Shown: positions 1 through 9,126, counted from the first letter of the stretch. The stretch: DNA of 46,400 nt from Pseudomonadota bacterium (GCA_025352885.1 JANXRZ010000042.1:1-46400), one strand, 5' to 3'. Notes: generated from the letters alone by a model not told the origin. A program made the numbers and translations.

Positions 1-416
1 CTCCGGGCGCCGAAGAATCGGGGGGAGGAGCAATTTCGGGCGCAGCCATCGGCGGTGCGATCGGGCTCGGGGCGGGCCTCGCTGCGCTGCCGATAGCGGG
101 GCCTGCCGCACTCGTGGGCGGTGCGGGCATCGGTGCTTACGTCGGCTCCCTTGCGGGCGCGCTCAAGAACATGGGGAAGCAATCGGAAGACGGGGAGAGC
201 CAGCCCGAGGACGAGGCCGCCCATCCGGCGGGCGTCCTGATCGCGGTTGAGAGCCCTGAGGAGGGCCAGCGAGCGCGCGCCATCGACATCCTTCGCGATC
301 ACGGGGCGCGCGAGGTCGAGCAGGCTGAAGGTACTTGGCGCGATGGAACGTGGGCGGATTTCGATCCTATGGCGCTCAAGACGGCGCCTCCCTCGCAGGG
401 CGAGGCGCGTTCGTGA
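1..416 (+). CDS. Glycine-zipper membrane-associated protein, 3' part only
   Basis: The frame is already open at the window edge (codons start at base 3), so the true start lies upstream. The visible 137 residues begin with a Gly/Ala-rich stretch full of GxxxG spacings (AISGAAIGGAIGLGAGLAAL and on), which is a glycine-zipper type transmembrane segment. A hydrophilic acidic linker follows, then a small soluble domain with the pattern AGVLIAV..RARAIDIL..HGAREVEQAEG.W.DG.W.DFDP. From memory, this pairing of a glycine zipper with an 'AID-L-GA-IE' tail occurs in uncharacterised stress-associated proteins of Burkholderiales; I know no biochemical function. No terminator is evident in the 139 bases that follow. 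Confidence 0.7.
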   Translation, partial: PGAEESGGGAISGAAIGGAIGLGAGLAALPIAGPAALVGGAGIGAYVGSLAGALKNMGKQSEDGESQPEDEAAHPAGVLIAVESPEEGQRARAIDILRDHGAREVEQAEGTWRDGTWADFDPMALKTAPPSQGEARS

Positions 417-555
417 AATAAGTTGCACCAGCCGCTTCGGGGCGCCGTCCGGAGGTAAGGCGGTGTCCTACACATGAATGCGCAGTCGTCCAATCGAATT
501 GCGCAAGGTTCGCCAATAGACTGCAGTTGCATCCTCACCACTTAGGGAGTCGAAA

Positions 556-765
556 ATGCATGCACAAAAAGCCGCCAGGACTGCCAAGACCCGCATCCCG
601 CCGATGATCGACCGCAGCGATGAAGAGGAGATCCTCCTCCAGCGCTGGGCAGCATCCGATGGTGAGTTTGTAGTTGACGAGCTCGATTGGGACGATCCGC
701 TCGATGCGGCACTCGGCATGGAACTGGCCGGTTTTCGTCCCGGCATCGACCAGTACGACGCCTGA
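556..765 (+). CDS. Small acidic hypothetical protein (69 aa)
   Basis: Start ATG 556 is preceded by TTAGGGAGTCGAAA, a fair ribosome binding site. The product has a basic N-terminus (about 15 residues) followed by a strongly acidic body with EEE, DELDWDD and DQYD clusters, no signal peptide and no membrane segment. I do not recognise a family. It ends 6 bases before the stop of the convergent Rieske gene. The SD sequence and the shift from a basic head to an acidic body support a real gene, but nothing indicates a function. Confidence 0.5.
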   Translation: MHAQKAARTAKTRIPPMIDRSDEEEILLQRWAASDGEFVVDELDWDDPLDAALGMELAGFRPGIDQYDA

Positions 766-771
766 GTAAAC

Positions 772-1947
772 TTATCCGGCGATCCCTAGAACGCGATCCA
801 GGACCCAGTTGTTGAAAACATTCACGAGCGGCTCGGCATGCGAGAGCCGACCGGGCTTGCATAAGGGCGAGGCGAGGCCAATCTGCTGGAGCGCCGAGAT
901 GTCGTTGTCTTCGGGAATGGAAATATCCCAACGCTTGTAATAGCGTTGCACAACCTCCTCGAAGTCTGCCCTCCTCGTCACTTCCTCCGGGAAGCACGAT
1001 CCGACAATGAGCTTGGTCTTCGACGCTGAAAATGGCTGCAGTTCAAGCCACCACATGCAATCGACAGTGGAGCCGAACATCGTGCTCGGGAAAATCAACG
1101 GGTAATAGCTTCCTTTAGCCGCGGGCCCCGCGAGCGTGGGGATGCGCGGAAATCCGATGTCGCCGGTGAGCAGCGCGCGAGTCCCCTCATGCTCTTTGTG
1201 CAGCGCCATCCACTCGCCCTTTGCCGTTACCACGGTCGGGAACACACCCTTCTGACGCGAAAGGGTCGAGCGATGCACCGTCGAGACGTGATAAGCCTCC
1301 ATGGCGTTCTCGACGTAGATCTTCCAGTTCGATTCGAGCGTGTACTCCTTGAGCCGCACGCAGCGCATATCCTCGTACGCATAACTCGCAAGCACCTCGG
1401 GAAGCGTGCCGAGATGATCCTTGAGCGGGCCGGCATTCTCGTCGAAGTTTACGAAGATGAATCCGGCCCACTGCTCGAGCTTGAGCGGGATCAGCGGGAA
1501 ATCCTCCATGCGGAAACCGCTCGTCTGCTCCATTTCCGGCGCCACGAGCAGCTTGCCTTCAAAGTCATAGGACCAGGAGTGATACGGGCACCTGATCGCA
1601 TTACAGTTGCCTTCGCCGCGCAGCATCGCAGCGCCGCGATGCCGGCATGAATTGGAGAACGCCCGCACCGCCCCGTCCTTGCCGCGCACGATGACGATCG
1701 GCACGCCCGCGAAATCCACTGCGAAGTAGTCGCCTGCGTTCGGGATGCGGTCCGCGCGCCCGAAGAAATTCCACTCCTTCATCCAGATCGTTTCGACTTC
1801 GCGCCGATAGAACTCTTCCGACGTGTAAGCCCACGGGGGCAGCGTGCTGGCCTCGGCAAGGGGCTTTCTCACGCCGGCGTAGTGGCGAGGATCGAAGATG
1901 TCCGTTGCGGAGGGCTGGCGGAGAACGGGGGCGAGGACTGCGCTCAT
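772..1947 (-). CDS. Rieske [2Fe-2S] aromatic ring-hydroxylating oxygenase, alpha subunit
   Basis: A 391-residue terminal oxygenase of the ring-hydroxylating (RHO) family. The Rieske cluster ligands are plain: C101-x-H103 and C120-x2-H123. The catalytic domain begins near residue 180 and carries the mononuclear-iron motif NAMEAYHVSTVH. The length is slightly under the usual 400-450. GGAG sits just upstream of ATG 1947. Family members use electrons from a reductase to hydroxylate or demethylate aromatic or quaternary-amine substrates. No reductase or ferredoxin gene lies next to it, so the electron donor must be encoded elsewhere. It is divergent from the DUF1989 gene with 62 bases between starts, which may mean a shared control region. 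The substrate cannot be assigned. Confidence 0.9.
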   Translation of the reverse strand: MSAVLAPVLRQPSATDIFDPRHYAGVRKPLAEASTLPPWAYTSEEFYRREVETIWMKEWNFFGRADRIPNAGDYFAVDFAGVPIVIVRGKDGAVRAFSNSCRHRGAAMLRGEGNCNAIRCPYHSWSYDFEGKLLVAPEMEQTSGFRMEDFPLIPLKLEQWAGFIFVNFDENAGPLKDHLGTLPEVLASYAYEDMRCVRLKEYTLESNWKIYVENAMEAYHVSTVHRSTLSRQKGVFPTVVTAKGEWMALHKEHEGTRALLTGDIGFPRIPTLAGPAAKGSYYPLIFPSTMFGSTVDCMWWLELQPFSASKTKLIVGSCFPEEVTRRADFEEVVQRYYKRWDISIPEDNDISALQQIGLASPLCKPGRLSHAEPLVNVFNNWVLDRVLGIAG

Positions 1948-2009
1948 CGAAACACTCCGGAAAAGTCCTTGGATTTGGCTAGGATACTGCTTTCCAGAGG
2001 GAGCCCGCC

Positions 2010-2606
2010 ATGCAAGATCGACATCTCATCCCGGCCCGCAAAGGCGCCGCCGCGCGCGTTAAGAAAGGCCAGCTGCTCAAGGTGATCAATACGCACGGCT
2101 CTCAGGTCGTGGACTTCTGGGCGTTCAACGACCCCGATCTCGGCGAGTGCATGTCGATGGAGCATTCGCGCGCGTCCACCGGGAAAATCATTCCCGCAGT
2201 GGGCGATGTTCTCATCACGAACAAGCGCCGGCCGATCCTGACGGTGCTGGAAGATGCCTCGCCCGGCGTGCACGACACGCTGATCGCGTCGTGCGACACC
2301 TATCGCTACGAACAGCTGGGCTGCAAGGGTTTCCACGACAACTGCACCGACAACCTCAGCAATGCCCTCGAAGCCATGGGTCTCAAGCGAGTCGTGCATC
2401 CATGCCCGTTCAACTTGTTCATGAACATCCCGGTGAGGAACGGCGTGTCGATTTCCTTCGAGCCTCCCCTGGGCAAGCCGGGCGACTCGATCACCTTTCG
2501 GGCTGAAATGGATGCGGTCGTCGGTTTCTCGGCCTGCCCGCAGGACATGCTGCCGATCAACGGCAATGATTGCGTCATCCACGATGCGCACTTCCAGGTC
2601 GTGTAG
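2010..2606 (+). CDS. DUF1989 (urea carboxylase-associated family) protein
   Basis: A 198-residue cytosolic protein matching the DUF1989 pattern: an N-terminal beta-rich part with QVVDFWAFN, then CDTYRYEQLGC, FHDNC..NL and a CPFNLFMN segment near residue 130, ending with CPQDMLPINGND. These Cys/His/Asp-rich motifs are typical of the family, which often accompanies urea carboxylase/allophanate genes. No such genes are visible here. A strong SD (AGAGGGAG) precedes ATG 2010. The divergent Rieske gene suggests joint catabolic use, but the reaction is unknown. The family assignment is firm. Confidence 0.85.
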   Translation: MQDRHLIPARKGAAARVKKGQLLKVINTHGSQVVDFWAFNDPDLGECMSMEHSRASTGKIIPAVGDVLITNKRRPILTVLEDASPGVHDTLIASCDTYRYEQLGCKGFHDNCTDNLSNALEAMGLKRVVHPCPFNLFMNIPVRNGVSISFEPPLGKPGDSITFRAEMDAVVGFSACPQDMLPINGNDCVIHDAHFQVV

Positions 2607-2618
2607 CCGGGGTGTTTT

Positions 2619-3872
2619 TCAGGCGATCGCTCCAAGCAGCGCATCGGCTGCCCGCGCGCTGCCGTCAACGATTTCAGGGGCTACGTCCTTTGCTCGTCGC
2701 GCGTAAGAGGGCTCGGAAAAAAGTAACGCCAGTTCTCGCGCCAGGTTGGCCGCAGTGACCTTCTGCATGGGAACGGCGCGGCCGACTCCAAGCGCCACGG
2801 CACGCCGTGCGTTGTCCGGCTGGTCGAATGCAACTGGCACCGCAAGCTGGGGACGCCCGGCCGCCAGCGCCTGAGTGAGCGTGCCTATCCCCGCTTGGTG
2901 AACGACCGCGCACGCGGCGGGAAAAACGCGGGAGTAGGGCAGGTAGTCGAAGGCCTTGATTCCGGGCGGCAGCGGCTGAGCGAGCGGGGTGCCGGTCAAC
3001 AGGAGCGCGCGTCGGCCAAGGCGGCTCGCGGCCTCGATCGCCTTGTCCCAGAAATCGCCCGCAATCATCACGACTGAAGAGCCAAGCGCGAACACGATCG
3101 GCGGTTCGCCGTCTGTAAGGAACGCAGAAAGAGTCGCCGCCTCCGCGGGCGTCATCGCCTGCCCGTCGAATCGCGGCATGCCGGTCACGATGGTATGGGC
3201 CGGCCAGTCACGTTGCGGCGCCGCGATTACGAGTGGAAAAAGGGCGAGCGTGAGTCGCGTCGAGAACTGGCCGCGGAACAGCGCCGCATGCGGCGATCTC
3301 GGCAGGCCAAGCTCAATGCGAAACGCTTCAAGCGGCCGCTCCCAGCGCCGGGCCACCCATTCGGCCAGCGCCATGAGCACGCGATGGCCGGTTTCACCTG
3401 ACATGCGCAATGCACGGGCCCAGGGTGCCGAGCTGAGCAAGGGCCGGTCGATCGCGGACATCAGGCTGGCAGGCGCGAGCACCGTGGAGACCCAAGGCAA
3501 ACCGGTCACCTGCCCAACGAGCGGCGCACTCATCGTCAGCGGATGCGTCACCAGCAAGTCCGCACCCTCCGCCGCTTTTGCGATGTCCTCGTACTGCTCG
3601 CGCAGGTAGGGCATGACCATTTCACGTATCAGGATCCCGGGGCCGCGAAGCGGGTCGAACAGCTTTGCGGCAATCGCCTCGATCCCGCCGAAGCTCGCCT
3701 CCCCCGGGCGCAGTGGCGCATAGTCGATGCCTTGCGCCTCGATCACCGATTGATGGCGGTCGATGGTGGTGATGACCGGGTGGTGACCGCGTGCCATCAG
3801 CGCCTTGGCGATGGCGATATACGGATGCAGGTCGCCGAGCGAGCCGACCGTGCAGAACACGATGCGTTTCAT
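2619..3872 (-). CDS. Glycosyltransferase, GT1/GT28-like (UDP-sugar type)
   Basis: A 417-residue two-domain GT-B enzyme. The N-terminus shows the GT28-like fold start (TVGSLGDLHPYIAIAKAL, then RGHHPVI). The C-terminal half has the donor-binding signature around HQAGIGTLTQALAAGRP, PVAFDQPDNARR and GVGRAV (about residues 325-375). This layout matches rhamnosyl/macrolide/sterol glycosyltransferases that move a sugar from a nucleotide-sugar to a small lipophilic or polyketide acceptor. No membrane segment is obvious. It is convergent with the DUF1989 gene (12 bases between stops) and divergent from the aminoacylase gene (68 bases between starts). The acceptor is unknown, with no lipid or polyketide genes nearby. 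Confidence 0.85.
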   Translation of the reverse strand: MKRIVFCTVGSLGDLHPYIAIAKALMARGHHPVITTIDRHQSVIEAQGIDYAPLRPGEASFGGIEAIAAKLFDPLRGPGILIREMVMPYLREQYEDIAKAAEGADLLVTHPLTMSAPLVGQVTGLPWVSTVLAPASLMSAIDRPLLSSAPWARALRMSGETGHRVLMALAEWVARRWERPLEAFRIELGLPRSPHAALFRGQFSTRLTLALFPLVIAAPQRDWPAHTIVTGMPRFDGQAMTPAEAATLSAFLTDGEPPIVFALGSSVVMIAGDFWDKAIEAASRLGRRALLLTGTPLAQPLPPGIKAFDYLPYSRVFPAACAVVHQAGIGTLTQALAAGRPQLAVPVAFDQPDNARRAVALGVGRAVPMQKVTAANLARELALLFSEPSYARRAKDVAPEIVDGSARAADALLGAIA

Positions 3873-3940
3873 CCCGGGCAGTGTAGCGTCGGCGCGTTTG
3901 CCACGTGATAATGGGCCAACGTTCCCAACGAGAGAGTGCG

Positions 3941-5410
3941 ATGGCCGCCGACCGCTATGACCTCATCATCCGCAATGCAGTGATCGTCGACGGCACGCGC
4001 GCGCCGCGGTTCGAAGGCGAGGTGGGCGTGCGCAAGGGCAGGATTGCGAAACTCGGCAGGGGCGCCGGCGCGCTGCGCGATGCGGGTGCCGATCGAGAGA
4101 TCGATGCGAAAGGCAAGGTGCTTGCGCCCGGCTTCATCGATGCGCACACGCACGACGACCGCCTGCTGCTCTCTTCACCCGACATGTCTGCAAAGGTCAG
4201 CCAAGGCGTGACGACGGTGGTGTCCGGGAACTGCGGCGTGAGCCTCGCGCCCATGGTGCACAAGTCGGGCGCCGTCACGCCGCCGCTGGATCTGCTCGAC
4301 GCGACCGGCGCATGGTTTCGCTTCCCGAGCTTCGCTGCCTATTTCGAGGAGCTCGCCTCGAAGCCGGCCGCAACCAATTTCGCCCCGATGATCGGCCATA
4401 CCACGCTGCGGGTCATGAGCATGGACGACGTCGAGCGGCCCGCGAGCGCCGCGGAAATTTCACGCATGCGCGAGCTCGCGCGCGAAGCGATGTCCGCAGG
4501 GGCAATCGGGGTCTCGACGGGCACTTTCTATGAGCCGGCGTCGGCAGCGCCTACGGCGGAGATCATCGAGGTCTGCCGACCGCTGACGGAGTTCAAGGGC
4601 TTGTACGTCACGCACATGCGCGACGAAGCCGCCAAGGTAATGGACTCCCTGGACGAAACGTTCCTCATCGGACGGGAGCTCGGGGTGAAAGTCGTCATTT
4701 CGCATCACAAGGTCGCAGGCACGCCGAACCACGGCCGCTCGAAGGAAACGCTCGCGCACATCTCCAGGCACATGGCTACGCAGCCGATCGGCATGGATTG
4801 CTATCCCTACTGCGCGTCTTCCACGATCCTCACTTGGAGCCGCGTGGGGCCCGCATCCAAAGTCCTCGTGACCTGGTCCAAGCCCCACCCGGAATTCAGC
4901 GGCATGGAGTTATCTGTAGTGGCCGCGAAGTTGGGTCTTTCGCAGGAAGCCGCTGTCGCGAAGCTTCTGCCGGCGGGCGCGATCTACTTTGCAATGGACG
5001 AGAACGACGTGCAGCGCATCCTCAGTTTCGAGCACACGATGGTCGGCTCCGACGGCTTACCGCACGACGCGTCGCCGCATCCGCGGCTCTGGGGCACGTT
5101 TCCCCGCGTGCTCGGCCACTACAGCCGCGACCTCGGCCTGTTTCCGCTCGAGACGGCAGTGCACAAAATGACGGGCCTCACCGCGGCGACTTTCGGCCTT
5201 ACCGATCGCGGCGTGATCCGCGAAGGCGCGCACGCCGATCTCACCCTTTTCGATCCAGGGCAGGTGGCCGAAGCAGCGACTTTCGCCAAGCCCATCCAGG
5301 CCGCGCACGGGATCGACGCCGTGATCGTGAGCGGTGAGCCGGTCTGGGAGAACGGCGCGCCGACAGGGGCGCGTCCGGGCCGTCGGGTCGGGGGCATGCC
5401 CCGAGCTTGA
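3941..5410 (+). CDS. N-acyl-D-amino-acid deacylase / D-aminoacylase-like amidohydrolase
   Basis: A 489-residue member of the amidohydrolase_3 / D-aminoacylase group. It opens with DLIIRNAVIVDGT and has the metal motif GFIDAHTHDD (H69, H71), then GNCGVSLAP (the zinc-ligand Cys region), HMRDEA, ISHHKVAG and GSDGLPHDASPHPRLWGTFPR. The family hydrolyses N-acyl-D-amino acids or related N-acyl/carbamoyl compounds with a Zn ion. ATG 3941 was chosen because GAGAG lies a few bases upstream and family members begin here; an in-frame GTG at 3905 would add 12 unlikely residues. Forty-six bases separate it from the CBS gene. Exact substrate unknown. Confidence 0.88.
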   Translation: MAADRYDLIIRNAVIVDGTRAPRFEGEVGVRKGRIAKLGRGAGALRDAGADREIDAKGKVLAPGFIDAHTHDDRLLLSSPDMSAKVSQGVTTVVSGNCGVSLAPMVHKSGAVTPPLDLLDATGAWFRFPSFAAYFEELASKPAATNFAPMIGHTTLRVMSMDDVERPASAAEISRMRELAREAMSAGAIGVSTGTFYEPASAAPTAEIIEVCRPLTEFKGLYVTHMRDEAAKVMDSLDETFLIGRELGVKVVISHHKVAGTPNHGRSKETLAHISRHMATQPIGMDCYPYCASSTILTWSRVGPASKVLVTWSKPHPEFSGMELSVVAAKLGLSQEAAVAKLLPAGAIYFAMDENDVQRILSFEHTMVGSDGLPHDASPHPRLWGTFPRVLGHYSRDLGLFPLETAVHKMTGLTAATFGLTDRGVIREGAHADLTLFDPGQVAEAATFAKPIQAAHGIDAVIVSGEPVWENGAPTGARPGRRVGGMPRA

Positions 5411-5456
5411 TTGTGGGATACTGCAGTTCGCCTGTTTCGCTTAAGGAGGACGGATC

Positions 5457-5891
5457 ATGCTGATCAAGGAAATCCTGCGCGTTAAAGGCTCCCGCCTGCT
5501 TTCGATCGGTCCTACCGGCCGCGCCGTAGATGCGGTCAAGACAATGGCCAGCGAAAACCTCGGCTCGCTTGTCGTGATGGAAGGCACGCGGCTGCTCGGC
5601 ATGCTCACCTTCCACGAAATCCTGCAGGCCCTGCACAAGGGCAACGGGTCGCTGGGCGATGCGGTCGTTGGCGACATCATGGTGAAGAACCCGGTCACCG
5701 CGACGCCCGACATGGAAGTGAACATCCTCCGGCGCACGATGCTCGAGACCGGGGCACGCTACCTGCCGGTGCTGGAGGACAACAAGCTGATCGGCGTGAT
5801 TTCGTTTCGGGATGTGGCCAAGGCGGTGCTCGAGGAGCAGGACTTCGAGAACCGGATGCTCAAGGGCTACATCAAGAACTGGCCGGCCTAG
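5457..5891 (+). CDS. CBS-domain pair protein
   Basis: A 144-residue stand-alone protein with two CBS motifs: residues about 15-65 (TGRAVDAVKTMASENLGSLV..LLGMLTFHEI) and about 75-135 (VGDIMVKNPVTATPDMEVN..RYLPVLEDNKLIGVISFRDV). Tandem CBS pairs bind adenosyl nucleotides (AMP, ATP, SAM) and serve as energy or redox sensors. An excellent SD (TAAGGAGG) precedes ATG 5457. The gene ends 22 bases before the proposed TTG start of the Tat-type amidohydrolase, so the two may be cotranscribed. No attached enzymatic domain; the partner is unknown. Confidence 0.92.
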   Translation: MLIKEILRVKGSRLLSIGPTGRAVDAVKTMASENLGSLVVMEGTRLLGMLTFHEILQALHKGNGSLGDAVVGDIMVKNPVTATPDMEVNILRRTMLETGARYLPVLEDNKLIGVISFRDVAKAVLEEQDFENRMLKGYIKNWPA

Positions 5892-5913
5892 CGCAGGCGA
5901 TGCGCGGTTCGGA

Positions 5914-7182
5914 TTGAACCGCCGCCGGTTCCTGCGGGCAGGCGGCGCATCGCTCGCCGCACTTTCAGCGCTTGCAGCCTGGCGCTCCTGGCCGGAGCAA
6001 GGCCTGTGGAATCCTTGCCTCGGACCCTTGCCGCCTCGGCTCGCCGAGCACGAGCTCGTCAAGGCAGCGTGGGAAGGCATCAATGCCGAGCTCGTTTGGG
6101 ATGCGCATGCCCACATGGTCGGCACAGGCGATTCCCCAAGCGGCGTTCGCACGTCTCCGAAAATGGAAAGCCTGCTTCACCCTGTGGATTACGCGCGCAA
6201 GGTTTTTTTCCTCAATGCGGGCTGCGCGACGCCGGCCAGGGGCAGCGCGAAGGGGGTCGACGAAACCTTTCTCGCCCGAATTCTCGCGCTTATGGAGGAG
6301 TTGCGTCCCGGCGCCAAGATGCTCATCTACGCGTTCGAGCGGACGCACGACGAGCGCGGAGCGGTCCTTTGGGACAGCACGGACGTCTACGTTCCCAACC
6401 CATACGTACGCGACATTGCAAAAAAGCATGGGCGCTTTTTCGAGTGGGTGGCGTCCGTCCATCCGTATCGCGCCGATTGCGTCGCAGCGCTCGAGGAAGC
6501 GAAGCGCGAAGGCGCGCGCGCCGTGAAATGGCTGCCGTCCGCAATGGGCATCGATCCGGCGTCGCCGCTATGCGATCGCTTCTATGCAAGCCTCGCGAAA
6601 CTGGACCTCCCGCTGATTTCGCATGCGGGTCTGGAGCGTGCGGTGCACGGCAGCGACGTCCAGTCGTGGGGCAACCCGCTGAAGCTGCGACGGGCGCTGG
6701 ATGCGGGCGTGCGTGTCGTCGTTGCGCATTGCGCTTCCATGGGAGAGGACCGCGATCTCGACAAGGGTGAAGCCGGGCCGGCGGTCGCGAGCTTCGACCT
6801 CTTCACGCGCATGATGGGTGAGCCGCGATACGAGGGGCGTTTGTTCGGCGACATTTCCGCCGTGACGCAAACGAATCGAGCGAGCCCGGCCGTGGAACGC
6901 CTGATCCGGGAGGAGTCGTGGCATCCACGACTGCTCAATGGAAGCGACTATCCGCTGACCGGCCTCATGCCGATCTTTTCGATGGACTATCTCGTCTCGC
7001 TGGGGTTGCTGGAACCGGCATCGGCGCCGGTGCTCACCGAAATCCGCGCGCACAACGCACTGCTCTTCGATTTCGTCGCGAAGCGCACGCTGCGCTCGCA
7101 GGGTCGAAAGCTGCCGGCGTCGGTGTTCGAAACCCGGGGCTTCTTCGATCCGCTCAGCAGAACGGCGCAAAAAAGCCGCTGA
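5914..7182 (+). CDS. TIM-barrel amidohydrolase with Tat-type signal
   Basis: A 422-residue amidohydrolase_2-type metal-dependent hydrolase. The N-terminus from TTG 5914 is NRRRFLRAGGASLAALSALA, a twin-arginine-like signal, so export of a folded metalloenzyme is inferred. Metal-site motifs follow: WDAHAHM near residue 60, a Lys in AVKWLPSA, ISHAG, VVAHCASMGE and NGSDYPL. No ATG fits this frame near the signal, and longer upstream starts overlap the CBS gene with no family support, so TTG is the best start although its SD is weak. The 3' end overlaps the convergent lipoprotein gene by 29 bases. Substrate unknown; PHP/cytosine-deaminase-type reactions cannot be distinguished by eye. Confidence 0.8.
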   Translation: MNRRRFLRAGGASLAALSALAAWRSWPEQGLWNPCLGPLPPRLAEHELVKAAWEGINAELVWDAHAHMVGTGDSPSGVRTSPKMESLLHPVDYARKVFFLNAGCATPARGSAKGVDETFLARILALMEELRPGAKMLIYAFERTHDERGAVLWDSTDVYVPNPYVRDIAKKHGRFFEWVASVHPYRADCVAALEEAKREGARAVKWLPSAMGIDPASPLCDRFYASLAKLDLPLISHAGLERAVHGSDVQSWGNPLKLRRALDAGVRVVVAHCASMGEDRDLDKGEAGPAVASFDLFTRMMGEPRYEGRLFGDISAVTQTNRASPAVERLIREESWHPRLLNGSDYPLTGLMPIFSMDYLVSLGLLEPASAPVLTEIRAHNALLFDFVAKRTLRSQGRKLPASVFETRGFFDPLSRTAQKSR

Positions 7183-7552
7183 ACCGCTCGTTCCGGTAAA
7201 GGCCGCCGCACCTGGAGAAGGGCGACATCTCCGGCCCGTAGAGCATTTGCTCGAATTGGCTGCGACGGCGCACCTCGGCCATCTGGACGGCCTGCAGGTA
7301 ATCGAGCACCTGGTTGGCCACGCCTGCCTCCCCAAGGCTCACGAGTTCGGATGCGGAGAGCCAGAGGACGGTTCCGGATTTCCCCAACCTGTCGACGATA
7401 GAAGCCGGCGCTTCGCCTGCCTTGGAAAGCTGGACGATGTCCGCGGCGGTGAGCGGAGGCGGACCGGGTTCCAGGCCGGCACAGGCGCCGACCAGCAAGG
7501 CGACCGAAAAGGCTGCGGCGAGTTGACGAAGGACACTGAAAGCGGTGCGCAT
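7154..7552 (-). CDS. Small lipoprotein of unknown function
   Basis: A 132-residue protein with a lipoprotein signal: charged MRTAFSVLRQ, a hydrophobic stretch, then the lipobox LVGAC with the acylated Cys at residue 24. The mature part contains TAADIVQLSKAGEAPASIVDRLGKSGTVLWLSASELVSLGEAGVANQVLDYLQ, split here only by family memory: repeats of 'I..L..AG....I...L..SG....L...E...L...GV...V...M' are common in proteobacterial lipoproteins of unknown role. It probably sits in the outer membrane. Its 3' end overlaps the convergent amidohydrolase, and its start is divergent from aroC with 115 bases between. Confidence 0.8.
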   Translation of the reverse strand: MRTAFSVLRQLAAAFSVALLVGACAGLEPGPPPLTAADIVQLSKAGEAPASIVDRLGKSGTVLWLSASELVSLGEAGVANQVLDYLQAVQMAEVRRRSQFEQMLYGPEMSPFSRCGGLYRNERFSGFFAPFC

Positions 7553-7667
7553 GTCGCTTCGACCAGTTCGTCGGAAAGGAGTTCTATTTCAGCATGATAA
7601 ACTTGGCTTGCCCTCTTTCGGAGCGGCCCGGGTTGATCCCGCCCCTCTACCGTTTTGGCCCTAATCC

Positions 7668-8789
7668 ATGTCCGGCAACAGCTTCGGCACCTTGTTCTGC
7701 GTTACCTCGTTCGGCGAGTCGCATGGTCCATCCTATGGCGGCGTGGTCGACGGGTGCCCGCCGGGCCTGGAACTAACGGCCGCCGACCTCCAGAAAGAAC
7801 TCGACCGGCGCAAGCCCGGGACCTCTCGCCACGTCACCCAAAGGCGCGAATCGGATACGGTTGAAATCCTTTCCGGGGTTTATGAAGGCCGCACGACGGG
7901 AACGCCCATCGGTTTCTTAATCCGCAACGAGGATCAGCGCTCCAAGGATTACTCGGCCATCGCCCAGAAATTTCGCCCCGGCCATGCGGACTATACGTAT
8001 TGGATGAAATATGGTGCGCGCGACCCGCGCGGCGGCGGCCGTGCTTCGGCCCGCGAGACTGCCGTCCGCGTTGCGGCAGGCGCCATCGCAAAGAAATGGC
8101 TGCTTGAGCGCTACGGCGTGCTGGTTCGCGGGTACCTCGCGCAGATCGGCCCTAAAACGATCCCATTCGAAAATTGGCAAGCGGTTGGAACCAATCCTTT
8201 TTTTGCGGCCAACGAAGGCATCGTGCCGGAACTGGACGCCTTCATGGATGCGTTGCGGGAGTCGGGCGACTCGTGCGGCGCGCGCGTCAACGTGGTCGCC
8301 GAGAATGTCCCGCCGGGCTGGGGCGAGCCGGTCTACGGTCGCCTGGACTCGGACATCGCCGCCGCGATGATGTCGATCAATGCGGTCAAAGGAGTGGAGA
8401 TCGGGGCGGGATTCGCGTCGATCGTCCAGAAGGGCAGCGAGCACGGTGACGAGATGACGCCGGAAGGATTTGCCTCAAACAACAACGGGGGAATGCTCGG
8501 CGGCATCTCCACCGGGCAGGACATCGCCGTCTCGATCGCGCTCAAGCCGACCTCCAGCATCCGCATTCCGCGACGAACCGTGGATACCGAGGGCAAGGCC
8601 GTGACCGTGGAAACCACCGGGCGGCACGACCCATGCGTAGGCATCCGCGCCACGCCGATTGCTGAAGCGATGCTTGCGTGCGTGCTGATGGACCAGGCGC
8701 TGCGCCATCGTGCGCAAAATGCGGACGTTGCGCTCCCTATGGCGGCCGTTCCGGGGAAGGTGCGCCAGCGCACTGAAGCGGGTGGATAA
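7668..8789 (+). CDS. aroC: Chorismate synthase
   Basis: A 373-residue enzyme making chorismate from EPSP in the last shared step of aromatic amino-acid synthesis; it needs reduced FMN. Recognised by the N-terminal [18 protein letters not shown], then [48 protein letters not shown] and [10 protein letters not shown]. The length is full for the family. It lies directly upstream of hfq (55 bases). In the Betaproteobacteria I know, der or the hisS-bamB-der block usually sits there, so this neighbourhood is slightly rearranged. Confidence 0.97.
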   Translation: MSGNSFGTLFCVTSFGESHGPSYGGVVDGCPPGLELTAADLQKELDRRKPGTSRHVTQRRESDTVEILSGVYEGRTTGTPIGFLIRNEDQRSKDYSAIAQKFRPGHADYTYWMKYGARDPRGGGRASARETAVRVAAGAIAKKWLLERYGVLVRGYLAQIGPKTIPFENWQAVGTNPFFAANEGIVPELDAFMDALRESGDSCGARVNVVAENVPPGWGEPVYGRLDSDIAAAMMSINAVKGVEIGAGFASIVQKGSEHGDEMTPEGFASNNNGGMLGGISTGQDIAVSIALKPTSSIRIPRRTVDTEGKAVTVETTGRHDPCVGIRATPIAEAMLACVLMDQALRHRAQNADVALPMAAVPGKVRQRTEAGG

Positions 8790-8844
8790 GGTATCGAAAA
8801 TCAATTACAGTTAGCTTCCAACCCATGCATCTGAGGCACCGCAC

Positions 8845-9087
8845 ATGAGCACAAATAAAGGGCAGCTGCTACAAGACCCGTTCCTGAATACGCTGCGCAA
8901 AGAGCACATCCCCGTTTCGATCTACCTGGTCAACGGCATCAAGCTGCAGGGCCAGATCGAATCGTTCGACCAGTACGTGGTGCTTCTGCGCAACTCGGTG
9001 ACTCAGATGGTCTACAAGCACGCGATCTCCACCGTCGTGCCTTCCCGTGCGGTTACGCTTGCTCTCGACGGCGCGACCGAACCCTGA
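8845..9087 (+). CDS. hfq: RNA chaperone Hfq
   Basis: An 80-residue Sm-like hexameric RNA chaperone that anneals small RNAs to target mRNAs. Sm1 is visible as [41 protein letters not shown], broken here in two: [20 protein letters not shown] and [16 protein letters not shown]. Sm2 is the [11 protein letters not shown] motif. The C-terminal tail is short, as usual in Betaproteobacteria. GAGG lies upstream of ATG 8845. hflX follows after 39 bases in the classic hfq-hflX-hflK-hflC order. Confidence 0.97.
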   Translation: MSTNKGQLLQDPFLNTLRKEHIPVSIYLVNGIKLQGQIESFDQYVVLLRNSVTQMVYKHAISTVVPSRAVTLALDGATEP

Positions 9088-9126
9088 CCTGAGGGGCACC
9101 GTAGCGGTGTCGACGACACCGCCCTG

